64,000 bases of DNA from Neobacillus sp. YX16 (lineage in GTDB: Bacteria; Bacillota; Bacilli; Bacillales; Cytobacillaceae), in assembly GCF_030123505.1 (NCBI RefSeq), contig NZ_CP126115.1, positions 1,440,001-1,504,000 of the forward strand, given 5' to 3'. This document shows positions 37,586 through 46,217 of the stretch, in pieces. Each line of letters begins with the position of its first letter. The first letter of the stretch is position 1. The notes below the pieces were generated by a model. It ran no database searches. It saw only the letters and a program-made list of their open reading frames with translations, and was not told the origin of the DNA. The position numbers and the translations under genes are program-made.

Positions 37586-37611
37586 TAATTTTCATAATAG
37601 GAGGAATAGGA

Positions 37612-38850
37612 ATGACTACTTTTTGGCTAACGAATGTCCGTTTAGAAAAGGGTTTTAAATACGAAAATCATCGTATTGCTGGTACCGAGACGGAAATTTG
37701 TCACTTGCAAATTGAGGATGGAAAAATTACCGAAATCACGCAGGAATTACCTGATTCTGATGTAAAACAAATGGATGCAAATCAACAATTGCTGCTCCCA
37801 TCATTAAGAGATATGCATATTCACATCGATAAAACCTACTACGGCGGACCTTGGAAGGCTTGTACTCCAATCACAAATGGTATTTTTACTAGATTAGAAG
37901 AGGAAAAAGAACTACTTCCCAAACTCCTGCCGACAGCACAGGAACGTGCAGAGAAAATGATTGAACTGTATTTGAAAAATGGACATACCCATATTCGGAC
38001 CCACTGTAATGTGGACCCAGTGATAGGTCTTAAAAATCTAGAGGCAACAGTGAACGCCTTGAAAAAATACGAGGATGTTCTAACATATGAAATCGTTGCC
38101 TTTCCACAGCATGGATTGTTGAAGAGTGACTCTGTCCAATTGATTCGAGATGCGATGAAGAATGGGGCAACACTTGTTGGCGGAGTTGACCCTGCTACAG
38201 TTGATCGAAATATTGAAAAATCTTTATATACGATATTTGAAATTGCTGTTGAAAACAATAAAGGTGTCGATATCCATTTACATGATCCAAACACTCTAGG
38301 AGCATTTACGTTTGAAAGAATGGCCCATTATACGAAAGAAGCCGGCCTAAAAGGCAGAGCTACCATCAGTCATGGAATAGCATTAGCAGATCTTCAGGGA
38401 GAGGCACTGAATGAAATGGCTGCTATTTTAAAAGAACAAGAGATTGATGTAACGACTACAGTGCCAGTTAATCGTGCAACCATTCCGATACCAACTCTTG
38501 ATAAGTTTGGTATTTCAGTATCTGTTGGCCATGACAGTATTACGGATCACTGGTCACCTTTTGGCACTGGAAATACGATTCAAAAGCTGGGAACTCTTGC
38601 TGAACGATTCCGTATGTCTGATGAATATTCTCTTACAACTGCTTTGAAATTTGGAACAGGTGGAGTTACTCCGCTAAATGAAAATGGAGAGTGCGTCTGG
38701 CCAAAGGTTGGCGATGAAGCTACTATGATGCTTGTAAACGCATCATGTTCAGCGGAAGCAGTCGCAAGGAGAGCAGCAGTGGAAGCATTATTTTTCAAAG
38801 GGAAAAAGGTTGAAAGTAAGTTAACAGAATCCAATCCATTTCAAGTTTAA
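37612..38850 (+). CDS. Cytosine-deaminase-like amidohydrolase, second paralogue
   Basis: 412 residues. Metal motifs RDMHIHIDKTYYGG (HxH), DIHLHDPNT, ISHGIALAD and VGHDSITDHWSPFGTGN with the metal Asp. Shares the frame of the deaminases at 24320 and 38866, but differs at several near-site positions (SHGI instead of SHAF, HDSITDHW instead of NDNIYDSW). It may therefore act on a different ring. A GGAGGAATAGG site precedes the ATG. It is the middle gene of binding protein-deaminase-deaminase. Confidence 0.85.
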   Translation: MTTFWLTNVRLEKGFKYENHRIAGTETEICHLQIEDGKITEITQELPDSDVKQMDANQQLLLPSLRDMHIHIDKTYYGGPWKACTPITNGIFTRLEEEKELLPKLLPTAQERAEKMIELYLKNGHTHIRTHCNVDPVIGLKNLEATVNALKKYEDVLTYEIVAFPQHGLLKSDSVQLIRDAMKNGATLVGGVDPATVDRNIEKSLYTIFEIAVENNKGVDIHLHDPNTLGAFTFERMAHYTKEAGLKGRATISHGIALADLQGEALNEMAAILKEQEIDVTTTVPVNRATIPIPTLDKFGISVSVGHDSITDHWSPFGTGNTIQKLGTLAERFRMSDEYSLTTALKFGTGGVTPLNENGECVWPKVGDEATMMLVNASCSAEAVARRAAVEALFFKGKKVESKLTESNPFQV

Positions 38851-38865
38851 AGGAGGAATGAAAGA

Positions 38866-40086
38866 ATGACTACTCTATATTGGTTAACAAATGTAAGGTT
38901 AGAAACAGGATATGTTCAGGATGGAAAAGGTGTTTACGAAACGAAAACAGAGCTTTTTCATTTGAAAATCGAGGATGGTAAAATTGTAGAGAAGAAGTCT
39001 AATTGCTTTCCCATTCCACAAGCTGAGAAAACGATTGATGGAAAAGGACTATTAGCTCTTCCAACATTTAAAGAAATGCACAATCACTTAGATAAAACTT
39101 ATCTTTCTCTTGATTGGAAGGCCCCTATTCCAGCAAAAAATTTGGAAGAACGTTTACGGTTGGAAGCTATGGAACTTGAGGAATTAGCTCCAACAGCTAA
39201 GCAGCGGGCCAGTGCCATGATTGAGTTACTTCTTTCCCATGGTTCCACTCATATACGGACACATGTGAACATCGATCCTTATATTGGGATGAAAAACCTA
39301 GAGGGTGTAAAAGCTGCGCTTGAGAATTATTCTGATAAGCTAACCTATGAAATCGTAGCATTTCCTCAACACGGTCTCTTAAGAGAAAATGTGATTCCAT
39401 TGATGAAAGAAGCAATGAGATCAGGAGCAAACCTAGTCGGTGGTCTAGATCCAGCTGGTATTGACCGTAATATCGAAAAATCACTTTATGAAGTTATGAA
39501 TCTTGCGACCGAATTTGATGCCGATATTGATATTCATTTACATGATAATGGACATGTCGGCTTTTATACAGTCGATAAATTTGCTGAAATGGTTGAAGAA
39601 GCAAATTGGCACAATCGAGCAGCCGTTAGTCATGCTTTTAGTTTAGGAGAAGTGCCGGTACCTCAACAGGAAGAAATCGCAGAAAAATTAAGCAGACTTG
39701 GTATGTCAATCATGTCGACCATCCCAATTACAAAAAACCTTCCGCCAATTGATTTACTAGATCGAAAGGGTGTAAATGTCTACCTAGGATGCGACGGTTT
39801 CTATGATTCTTGGGGACCTTACGGAACAGGGGATGTATTAGAGAAGGTAACACGATACGGTGAACTTTATCGAAGAAGTGATGAACGCTCATTAGCGCAA
39901 TCGTTAAAATTTGCGACAGGCGGTCCAACACCATTAACGAATAATGGTGAAGTAGCCTGGCCTCTTGAAGGAGATGAAGCAAGTCTAGTTCTTGTCAAAG
40001 CAACTTGTTCAGCAGAAGCAGTAGCAAGAACTCCGAAGCGCGAGGCAGTTATTTTTAAAGGTAAAGTAGTATCAGGACAATTGTAA
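38866..40086 (+). CDS. Cytosine-deaminase-like amidohydrolase, third paralogue
   Basis: 406 residues. Motifs KEMHNHLDKTYLS (HxH), DIHLHDNGH, VSHAFSLGE and LGCDGFYDSWGPYGTGD. Closest to the copy at 24320 (both begin YWLTN.RLETGY and have TKTELFHL..EDG.I). AAAGGAGG precedes the ATG, 15 bases after the previous stop. It ends the operon, followed by a terminator. Having two deaminases in a row behind one binding protein suggests two successive or alternative deaminations. Confidence 0.86.
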   Translation: MTTLYWLTNVRLETGYVQDGKGVYETKTELFHLKIEDGKIVEKKSNCFPIPQAEKTIDGKGLLALPTFKEMHNHLDKTYLSLDWKAPIPAKNLEERLRLEAMELEELAPTAKQRASAMIELLLSHGSTHIRTHVNIDPYIGMKNLEGVKAALENYSDKLTYEIVAFPQHGLLRENVIPLMKEAMRSGANLVGGLDPAGIDRNIEKSLYEVMNLATEFDADIDIHLHDNGHVGFYTVDKFAEMVEEANWHNRAAVSHAFSLGEVPVPQQEEIAEKLSRLGMSIMSTIPITKNLPPIDLLDRKGVNVYLGCDGFYDSWGPYGTGDVLEKVTRYGELYRRSDERSLAQSLKFATGGPTPLTNNGEVAWPLEGDEASLVLVKATCSAEAVARTPKREAVIFKGKVVSGQL

Positions 40087-40089
40087 ATG

Positions 40090-40125
40090 AAAAGCCCTGT
40101 TATTAATAAACGGGGCTTTGTTTCG
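40090..40125. terminator. Terminator between deaminase and pucR-family genes
   Basis: AAAAGCCCTGTT pairs with AACGGGGCTTT (one G-T pair), followed by GTTTCG. Convergent genes lie on both sides. Confidence 0.75.
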
Positions 40126-40127
40126 TC

Positions 40128-41837
40128 TTATGAATCTGTGTGAAGTTTCTTATTTAAAAGTCTGAAAATCTTTAATGCTAATTGGATTTGAAGCAATTCT
40201 TCTGAATTCTTTAAATCAGAATTTAATATTTCTTTGATTTTCTCAATTCTATATATGAGTGTGTTCCGATGTAAGAACATCGCTTTTGATGTTTCACTGA
40301 TATTAAGGTTATTCTGAAAATAATTTTCTAATGTACTAATGTAGCTTGTTCCATGTAACTGATCGTTTTCAAAAACTTTTCCAAGCCGCTTCATAAAAAA
40401 TTCTTCTAATTCCATATCTTTAATATTGGAATCTAAAAAGTGATAGATTGAATGATCTTCAAAATGGGATACTCCGCCACTATTTTTAAATTTTTGCATT
40501 AATCTTATTGATTCATTTGCTTCTGAAAAGCTTTTATGAAGAGAACGAATCGTTCCGTACTGTCTGCCAATTCCGATTAAGAAGGTAGAATTGGTTATTT
40601 GCTTAGTCAGGATACTGTATAGGTTATTAGTGTATTGTTTTGCTTCATAAACAGAAACTGCTGGCCGATTTTCGTGCTGACCAATTAAGATGATGATTCG
40701 ATTGTTTCGATGGAAGCAGGTAACTTCTCCGTCTGCTTTATTAGCGTAATCATAAATTAAATCAACACATTTTCTAGCCTTATTCTCTAAGCTAACCCTT
40801 CTAGCCACCATGTCCTCATACTGCTGAAACTCCTCTGATTCTATATTAATCACAATACAGTAATACATATAATTTGAGTGAAGTCCATGCATTTCACTTA
40901 GTGTGTGGATGGTTTCGCTAGAGGTTATTTTTCCAGTTAGCAAATCATCGAAAAAGTCCTGTCTGATTTTTAATTTTACTTCCTCTATTTCCTTGGCTTT
41001 TATCCTTTCAAGTGCTATGTTTGTCGATGCTTGTTCTAAAATAATGAAGTCAAATTCAGATAGTTCACTTACTGTTTGCCATACAATTATATATCCATAA
41101 ATAGAGCTTCCTGCTGCAACAGGCAGGATTCTACATTTTATTTCCATGCCTTCTAAATAATAAATTCGTTTAATTGTCTTTTTTATTTCACTAATATTTT
41201 TGGGAATAGAGTCAATGAATTCTTTTGAGAACACGGGTCTATTTTTCACCAATTCAAGACAGTATGAAAGCGGAACTTTATTATTTACATGTTCTGTAAA
41301 GTCCACTAGCTTCCATTCTTCATTTACAAAAATAATCGGATTATTAATGGTCTCAGATAACATCGATAAAACTCTATCAATTCCGCCGCCTTCAAGTGTA
41401 ATTCTAAAAAATAGATTATGTATGTCTAGGGTTTTTCTATTTAATAAATCGTATCTTCCTGATGCTTTTTCATTAATAATCGAGATGACCCTTGATAAAG
41501 TATATTCAAATGGTAACTCCAGTAAAGGTAATCCGAGCTTGTTTGCTTGGTCAATCATGTTCTGTGGGAGTTTATCAAAGTATCTTTTCATTTTGATCAC
41601 TAGTCCGGCACAGTTGATTTCTGCAAGCTCCTTAATGATTCGATTTTGTAATTCTTCATTGTCTTTAAAAATATATCCTGTAGATAATAGCAGTTCATTT
41701 GGTGAAAGCCAGTCGAATGCCTCAGGATTTTCAATAATATTAACAATGGTTATCTCATTATTAATTCCTGTTTCCCCAGCTACTATTTTTAATCCATCAA
41801 TGGCTTTAATTGCAAAAAGGTCTTTAACAGTCAACAA
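40128..41837 (-). CDS. pucR: PucR-family transcriptional regulator
   Basis: 569 residues with the PucR layout: an N-terminal PucR/PurC-like domain (MLTVKDLFAIKAIDGLKIVAG ... LLLSTGYIF), a central CdaR GGDEF-like sensor domain (about 280-420) and a C-terminal HTH (NLNISETSKAMFLHRNTLIYRIEKI). B. subtilis PucR controls purine and allantoin catabolism and responds to pathway intermediates. It is divergent from the NCS2 permease at 42191. Two copies of the 58-bp motif lie in the spacer, and three more lie across the island, so it is the best candidate for the binder. Whether it activates or represses is not shown by the sequence. Confidence 0.88.
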   Translation of the reverse strand: MLTVKDLFAIKAIDGLKIVAGETGINNEITIVNIIENPEAFDWLSPNELLLSTGYIFKDNEELQNRIIKELAEINCAGLVIKMKRYFDKLPQNMIDQANKLGLPLLELPFEYTLSRVISIINEKASGRYDLLNRKTLDIHNLFFRITLEGGGIDRVLSMLSETINNPIIFVNEEWKLVDFTEHVNNKVPLSYCLELVKNRPVFSKEFIDSIPKNISEIKKTIKRIYYLEGMEIKCRILPVAAGSSIYGYIIVWQTVSELSEFDFIILEQASTNIALERIKAKEIEEVKLKIRQDFFDDLLTGKITSSETIHTLSEMHGLHSNYMYYCIVINIESEEFQQYEDMVARRVSLENKARKCVDLIYDYANKADGEVTCFHRNNRIIILIGQHENRPAVSVYEAKQYTNNLYSILTKQITNSTFLIGIGRQYGTIRSLHKSFSEANESIRLMQKFKNSGGVSHFEDHSIYHFLDSNIKDMELEEFFMKRLGKVFENDQLHGTSYISTLENYFQNNLNISETSKAMFLHRNTLIYRIEKIKEILNSDLKNSEELLQIQLALKIFRLLNKKLHTDS

Positions 41838-41872
41838 TCTTTACACATCCTAAATTATCATTTCATCACTAT

Positions 41873-41930
41873 TTATTGTACAACATGCTCAAATGAATTC
41901 AAGTCTTTTTGGTTCCGATAAACAATGACG
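41873..41930 (+). promoter_or_regulatory. 58-bp island motif, copy 4 (pucR side)
   Basis: Ungapped match: ATTGTACAACATGCTCAA, TGAATTC, CTTTTTGGTTCCG, ACAATGACG. It points toward the permease but lies only 36 bases from the pucR start, so it may also act on pucR. Confidence 0.6.
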
Positions 41931-42041
41931 ATTATAGGCATTAGAATTAAAATGGTATATAGAATAAGGGGTAGAAAGTTAATTTTACCAAAAAGGAGGT
42001 ATATATATCCTGTAGGTATCTTCAGTCAAACTAAACATTAG

Positions 42042-42099
42042 TCATTGTGCATATCGCCTAATTGAATTGGTGGTATTTTGGGCAAGATAACCATAAAGT
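42042..42099 (+). promoter_or_regulatory. 58-bp island motif, copy 5 (third NCS2 permease)
   Basis: The most divergent copy: ATTGTGCATATCGCCTAA, TTGAATTGG, ATTTTGGGC, ACCATAAAG. It keeps the spacing of the cores without gaps. Confidence 0.5.
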
Positions 42100-42190
42100 A
42101 TTAGAAGTTTTTCTTAAACTTTGTTATTTTACTGCCAAATATGATCCGAGCTTTGACACTTTTAAAATTTGAAAGGTTATTAAATCCTCT

Positions 42191-43474
42191 ATGAATACAG
42201 AAAACAAATACTTAAGTGGGTTTCAATGGTTTGTCTATTTGCTGGCTAATTCTATTGCACTTCCAATTGTAATTGGAAATGTATTTCAGCTTACTGCAAC
42301 TGAAATATCAGCTTTAATGCAGCGAACTTTTTTTATCGTCGGGCTTAGTTCGTTTATGCAGGCGAAATTCGGCCATCGATTTCCCATTGCAGATGGGCCA
42401 GCCGGTTCTTGGGTAAGTATTTTTGTTATTTTTGCAAGTATTGGCACGCAGCAAGGAATGACCATGATCGAGACATTACAAACACTTGAGGCTGGTTTAA
42501 TCGTTGCTGGATTATTATTATTTATGCTAGGGATAACAAAGTGGGTTCAACATTTATTGTTTCTCTTTACACCAATTGTAACTGGAACGTTTCTGTTTAT
42601 TTTAGCCATACAATTAAGTGGAGTCTTTATTAAAGGGATGGTGTCAATAGATAACAGGACCGGTCAGATAGATGTGGTCAGCTTTCTCCTCTCTATTTTT
42701 GTTTTTTTCATTATTATTATATTTTCTTCAAAAGCTAAAGGGTGGTTAAAGAGCTATGCCATCTTATTAGGAATCTTGGCAGGGTGGATTACATTTATTG
42801 TTTTTGGAAAAGGTCATCTTAGCATTTCAATCTATACTGATTTTATTGAGCTCCCGGAAATTTTCCCATGGGGTTTCCCAAAAATAACTGGGGGTGTATT
42901 GGTTACAGCTATTTTATTCACCTTTTTACTCATTTCTAATACAGTTGCTGCCATATCTGCTGCAGAGGAGTCAATTCCAAATAATAAAGGAAAATTCCAT
43001 AACAAACTTACTCGGGGAACGTGGGTAGGGGGAGTTTCTCATCTTTTTTCTGCAGTATTCTCAACAATTGCTGTTGTACCATTACCAGCTACAGCTGGCT
43101 TTGTCAGATTAACAAAACAATATCGTATTATTCCTTTTCTGTTTGCTTGTGGGATTATGGTAATCATTTCATTGTCGCCAAGTATTGTTGGCTTATTGGC
43201 CACCTTGCCTTTACCAGTAGCCAGTGCGGCCCTTCTAGCCACACTAACCGAGATGCTTGGGATAGCAATTCGCTCACTGAGAAAACAGCCATTAAATGAC
43301 AGGAATATTACCATTATTGGGATATCTTTACTATTTGGTATAGGAGTCATGTTTTTACGCGATGAGACCTTTAACGGTCTTCCATATATCATACAAAATA
43401 TAGGGAAAAATGGTTTATTAGTAGGAACATTTCTAGCGATTATTTTTGAACAACTTTGGAAACCAAAAAATTAA
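42191..43474 (+). CDS. NCS2-family uracil/xanthine permease
   Basis: 427 residues, about 12-14 helices, canonical nucleobase-ascorbate (NCS2) family. Visible: GFQWFVYLLANSIALPIVIG, HRFPIADGPAGSWVS (substrate-site region), NTVAAISAAEES in helix 8 with the binding Glu, and TAGFVRLTKQYR. It differs from the two 514-residue permeases and belongs to the classical PbuX/UraA-like group. Divergent from pucR. The ATG at 42191 lacks a good ribosome site, so translation may be low or conditional. A hairpin follows the stop. Confidence 0.85.
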   Translation: MNTENKYLSGFQWFVYLLANSIALPIVIGNVFQLTATEISALMQRTFFIVGLSSFMQAKFGHRFPIADGPAGSWVSIFVIFASIGTQQGMTMIETLQTLEAGLIVAGLLLFMLGITKWVQHLLFLFTPIVTGTFLFILAIQLSGVFIKGMVSIDNRTGQIDVVSFLLSIFVFFIIIIFSSKAKGWLKSYAILLGILAGWITFIVFGKGHLSISIYTDFIELPEIFPWGFPKITGGVLVTAILFTFLLISNTVAAISAAEESIPNNKGKFHNKLTRGTWVGGVSHLFSAVFSTIAVVPLPATAGFVRLTKQYRIIPFLFACGIMVIISLSPSIVGLLATLPLPVASAALLATLTEMLGIAIRSLRKQPLNDRNITIIGISLLFGIGVMFLRDETFNGLPYIIQNIGKNGLLVGTFLAIIFEQLWKPKN

Positions 43475-43500
43475 GCTGCAGAGACAAATGTTCTGCAGCT
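43474..43500 (+). terminator. Hairpin after NCS2 permease
   Basis: AGCTGCAGA / TCTGCAGCT, a 9-bp perfect stem immediately at the stop codon. No T-run, so its role as a terminator is uncertain. It marks the end of the island. Confidence 0.5.
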
Positions 43501-43561
43501 GCACTATTTCATTGCTGACGAAGAAAATACATAACCTGATCCATTGCTTCTTGAACATACA

Positions 43562-44638
43562 TCAGTAGGGTGTATAATCAACGTTTGGCGTATAGTTATT
43601 GGTTGCATTCCATAACAAGTACTCATTGATTCCCTGTGCATGTAAAGCTCGGATTTGATCTTCTACTTCTTTCTTGCCATAGACCTTATAATTACCATTT
43701 CCAAGCCAAGAAGCAGTAAAATCTTGCAGCCATGGCCGAGATATTGGGGGATTATTTAACTTCTTTAATCGTTCATTTTCAACCTTAGCATAGCCCTCAA
43801 CGAGGTGATAGGGCTGTAAATCTGGCTTTGGAATACCAAATATGGCGGTCCAATGACTTGGATAAATCATCGCAGAAATGACATCTACATTCTGTGCGAT
43901 ATTCGTGAAATTCTGGCCAATTCCTGCTGCTTCAGGAATGACGGTTGCATTTCCAAAGACATCGACTGAAACCTTCACATTGTAGGGCTTGAGTTTTTCT
44001 TTAGCATATCTTACAAATTCACTTACAGCCGTAACCCTGTTCCCTTGAAATGCCGATTTATCGTAGACAAGCTGGTTTTCCACCCTTTCAAACTTCTCAG
44101 GAAATCGTACATAATCAAATTGAATTTCTTTGAACCCTAAATTTACTGCTTCTATAGCCAGGCCGATATTATAATCCCAAACTTCCTTAAGAAAAGGGTT
44201 AGTGAAGGAATCACCCCGAGCGTTTTTCCATACTCCATTAGTTGTTTTATAAGATAAATTTGGGTACTTATTAGCCAGTTCATTATCCTTAAAAACGACA
44301 ATTCTAGCGATTGGGTAAATGTTATTCTTCTTTAACGTGTTCATGAGTGAAGAAGGATTTGGAATGTATGGACGGCCGATTGTGTAATAGGGTGATTTTT
44401 TTGAAGGGATGAAGGTAAGATTCCCATGATCATCTTTAATATCAATAACCATTGCGTTTAAATCGGTACTGTTCACAAGTGAAAGCAATTGGTTAAATAA
44501 GGGTTTATTTGTATTTGGAGCATTTACATAGATTCCTCTGATGGGTTCTGGAAATGGTTTAGAAGCTAGAACAATTTCATGAATTGGAAGGCTGAAAGAT
44601 AGTAGGATGACATAAAGGGTAAGCAGATATTTTTTCAT
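43562..44638 (-). CDS. Secreted DUF4015 putative glycoside hydrolase
   Basis: 358 residues with a signal peptide (MKKYLLTLYVILLSFSLPIHEIVLA). The mature part is a TIM-barrel-like DUF4015 protein: PIRGIYVNAPNT, MVIDIKDDHGNLTF, PIARIVVFKD, EIQFDYVRFPEKF, VSVDVFGN and PSHWTAIFG. The repeated Asp/Glu at strand ends resemble glycoside hydrolases. Members of this family are found in bacilli, where a cell-wall or exopolysaccharide target is suspected but not proven. Monocistronic, separate from the island. Confidence 0.8.
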   Translation of the reverse strand: MKKYLLTLYVILLSFSLPIHEIVLASKPFPEPIRGIYVNAPNTNKPLFNQLLSLVNSTDLNAMVIDIKDDHGNLTFIPSKKSPYYTIGRPYIPNPSSLMNTLKKNNIYPIARIVVFKDNELANKYPNLSYKTTNGVWKNARGDSFTNPFLKEVWDYNIGLAIEAVNLGFKEIQFDYVRFPEKFERVENQLVYDKSAFQGNRVTAVSEFVRYAKEKLKPYNVKVSVDVFGNATVIPEAAGIGQNFTNIAQNVDVISAMIYPSHWTAIFGIPKPDLQPYHLVEGYAKVENERLKKLNNPPISRPWLQDFTASWLGNGNYKVYGKKEVEDQIRALHAQGINEYLLWNATNNYTPNVDYTPY

Positions 44639-44751
44639 AATATCACTCCTTTGTTATTAATTACCTATTAGAGTGTGCATTAAAGGTGATTTTTATAAAA
44701 AAAAACTATCTTGAAGAACAAGATAGCCCGATTTCTATAAAAAATTAGTCC

Positions 44752-44812
44752 GTTGATTTGTACTCCGGGCGCTACGCTTTCCGCGGATCGAGCGCCCTCC
44801 GCACAAATCAAC
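44752..44812. repeat. Inverted repeat of the dispersed Bacillus type
   Basis: GTTGATTTGTACTCCGGGCG at the left pairs with CCCTCCGCACAAATCAAC at the right, with a GC-rich core (CGCTTTCCGCGGATCGAGCG) that stands out from the AT-rich surroundings. TTAACACAG 25 bases later echoes the element at 25573. No ORF. Confidence 0.6.
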
Positions 44813-44856
44813 TTAGTTAAATTATTAAAAATCATCTTTTAACACAGTCTGCATTT

Positions 44857-46113
44857 TTAAAAAATCAATTTCAATCCTACTAAGATGAGTCCGATTAGGA
44901 ATCCGCAGACGGCGCCATTTACTCGGATCCATTGCAGGTCTTTTCCAACATTGTTTTCAATCATATCAATGAGTGTTTTATTATCGAGTTTTTCGAGATT
45001 TTCTTCAACGAGTTTTCCAATTTTCGCATGATTATTATCCGCAAAGATAGAAATTTGATTCTGAATCCAAGACTCAATAGCCACGACTTTTTCATTATCT
45101 GCTTTCAGGTTTTCAAGTGCCTTTGATAAAAGAGGAAGGAGATAACCCTCGTAAAAGTTAGGTAACTCGATAAGGGAACTAGCTTTTTCTTTTAGCTGTT
45201 CAACAAATTCCGTGATTTTATCCTCTAACTTCCATTCTGAAATCATTTGTTCTTTTATTGTGTTTAATTCCAAAGCGAGATTTTCATCGGATTTAATAGC
45301 TTGTAGTTTTGTATTTATATGAAAAAGTAAGGTTTGTCTATTTTGATTAAAGGGGTCACTAAAGCTTTTTACACCTTTTTGTATTAGACCTTGAATAATA
45401 TTTCCTAATTTCTCCTCATTGACAATGTTCGTAAATGATTTAAGTGCAAATTGCATAAAACCATCTGCTTTGATATTTTCAAGTGCATCCACGGCCATCC
45501 TGCCAAGTCTTTCTTTTGTACTATCCCTTTTTGCCCAGTCATCTACTTCTTTTAGGATAAAATCGAGTGCTTTTTCATCATACTTCCTATTTAGCAGTTG
45601 ATCAATGGCTAGGGGAAGGTAGTTACTTACATCTAAATCTTTAAGCTTTAATTTCAACTCTTCTGCGATGATGGGTGCCAGCTTTTTACTATCAATAGAA
45701 TAAAGTAAATGTTGAATCAAGTTAACAACGGCATTTCTCACATGTTGTCCGCTAAGAGAATTCTGTGCTAAATGAAATAACTTCTCGGTAAATGAAATGC
45801 TCGATATTTTTTTTCTAATGCTTTCTTTGGTCAGCCAATCATTTTCAAGCATTGAAATAATCGCTGCAATAATTCTTTTACGGTTTTTCGGTAAAAGTGC
45901 TGTATGAGGTATTGGTATACCTAGAGGGTGACGAAATAATGCAGTAACTGCAAACCAATCAGCAAGTCCCCCGACCAACCCTGCTTCAAATCCCCCTTGA
46001 AGGATTATTCCCCATAGGGAATCCTGAAAAGGGAATGTCGCGACAAAACCTCCCCCCATTACAGCTAGAGAAATCGTCGCTAAGTGCTTCGATTTATTCT
46101 TTTTTCTCGACAT
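44857..46113 (-). CDS. DUF445 membrane protein (YheB-like)
   Basis: 418 residues. N-terminal helices (LATISLAVMGGGFVATFPF and the GGFEAGLVGGLADWFAVTALF motif) carry the DUF445 signature DWFAVTALFRHPLGIPIPHTA. A long charged helical middle follows and a final membrane helix (VCGFLIGLILVGLKLI). The frame begins at 46128, but GAGGG lies eight bases before the ATG at 46113 and nothing precedes 46128. B. subtilis YheB is the family reference; its function is unknown. One gene, no operon. Confidence 0.85.
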   Translation of the reverse strand: MSRKKNKSKHLATISLAVMGGGFVATFPFQDSLWGIILQGGFEAGLVGGLADWFAVTALFRHPLGIPIPHTALLPKNRKRIIAAIISMLENDWLTKESIRKKISSISFTEKLFHLAQNSLSGQHVRNAVVNLIQHLLYSIDSKKLAPIIAEELKLKLKDLDVSNYLPLAIDQLLNRKYDEKALDFILKEVDDWAKRDSTKERLGRMAVDALENIKADGFMQFALKSFTNIVNEEKLGNIIQGLIQKGVKSFSDPFNQNRQTLLFHINTKLQAIKSDENLALELNTIKEQMISEWKLEDKITEFVEQLKEKASSLIELPNFYEGYLLPLLSKALENLKADNEKVVAIESWIQNQISIFADNNHAKIGKLVEENLEKLDNKTLIDMIENNVGKDLQWIRVNGAVCGFLIGLILVGLKLIF

Positions 46114-46189
46114 CTTTGAATCCCTCATTTTTTTACTAAAGTATGCATTGCTAATGCTATTATCTCAATATCGCAAAAAAAAGCAAAAA

Positions 46190-46217
46190 AAAACTCCTAT
46201 CTATTGAGAGGAGTTTT
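46190..46217 (-). terminator. Terminator of the F0 a/b cluster
   Basis: On the minus strand AACTCCT / AGGAGTT with a 10-base loop and nine T. It begins inside the last codons of the 46201 gene. Confidence 0.75.

Larger units (their letters stand above)
41838..42190. promoter_or_regulatory. pucR-permease control region
   Basis: 353 bases without a gene. It contains motif copies at 41873 and 42042, a TAAAAT 17 bases past the first copy, and a perfect AAAAAGGAGG at 41991-42000 with no start codon at a usable distance. The permease ATG itself has only a weak ribosome site. Confidence 0.6.
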
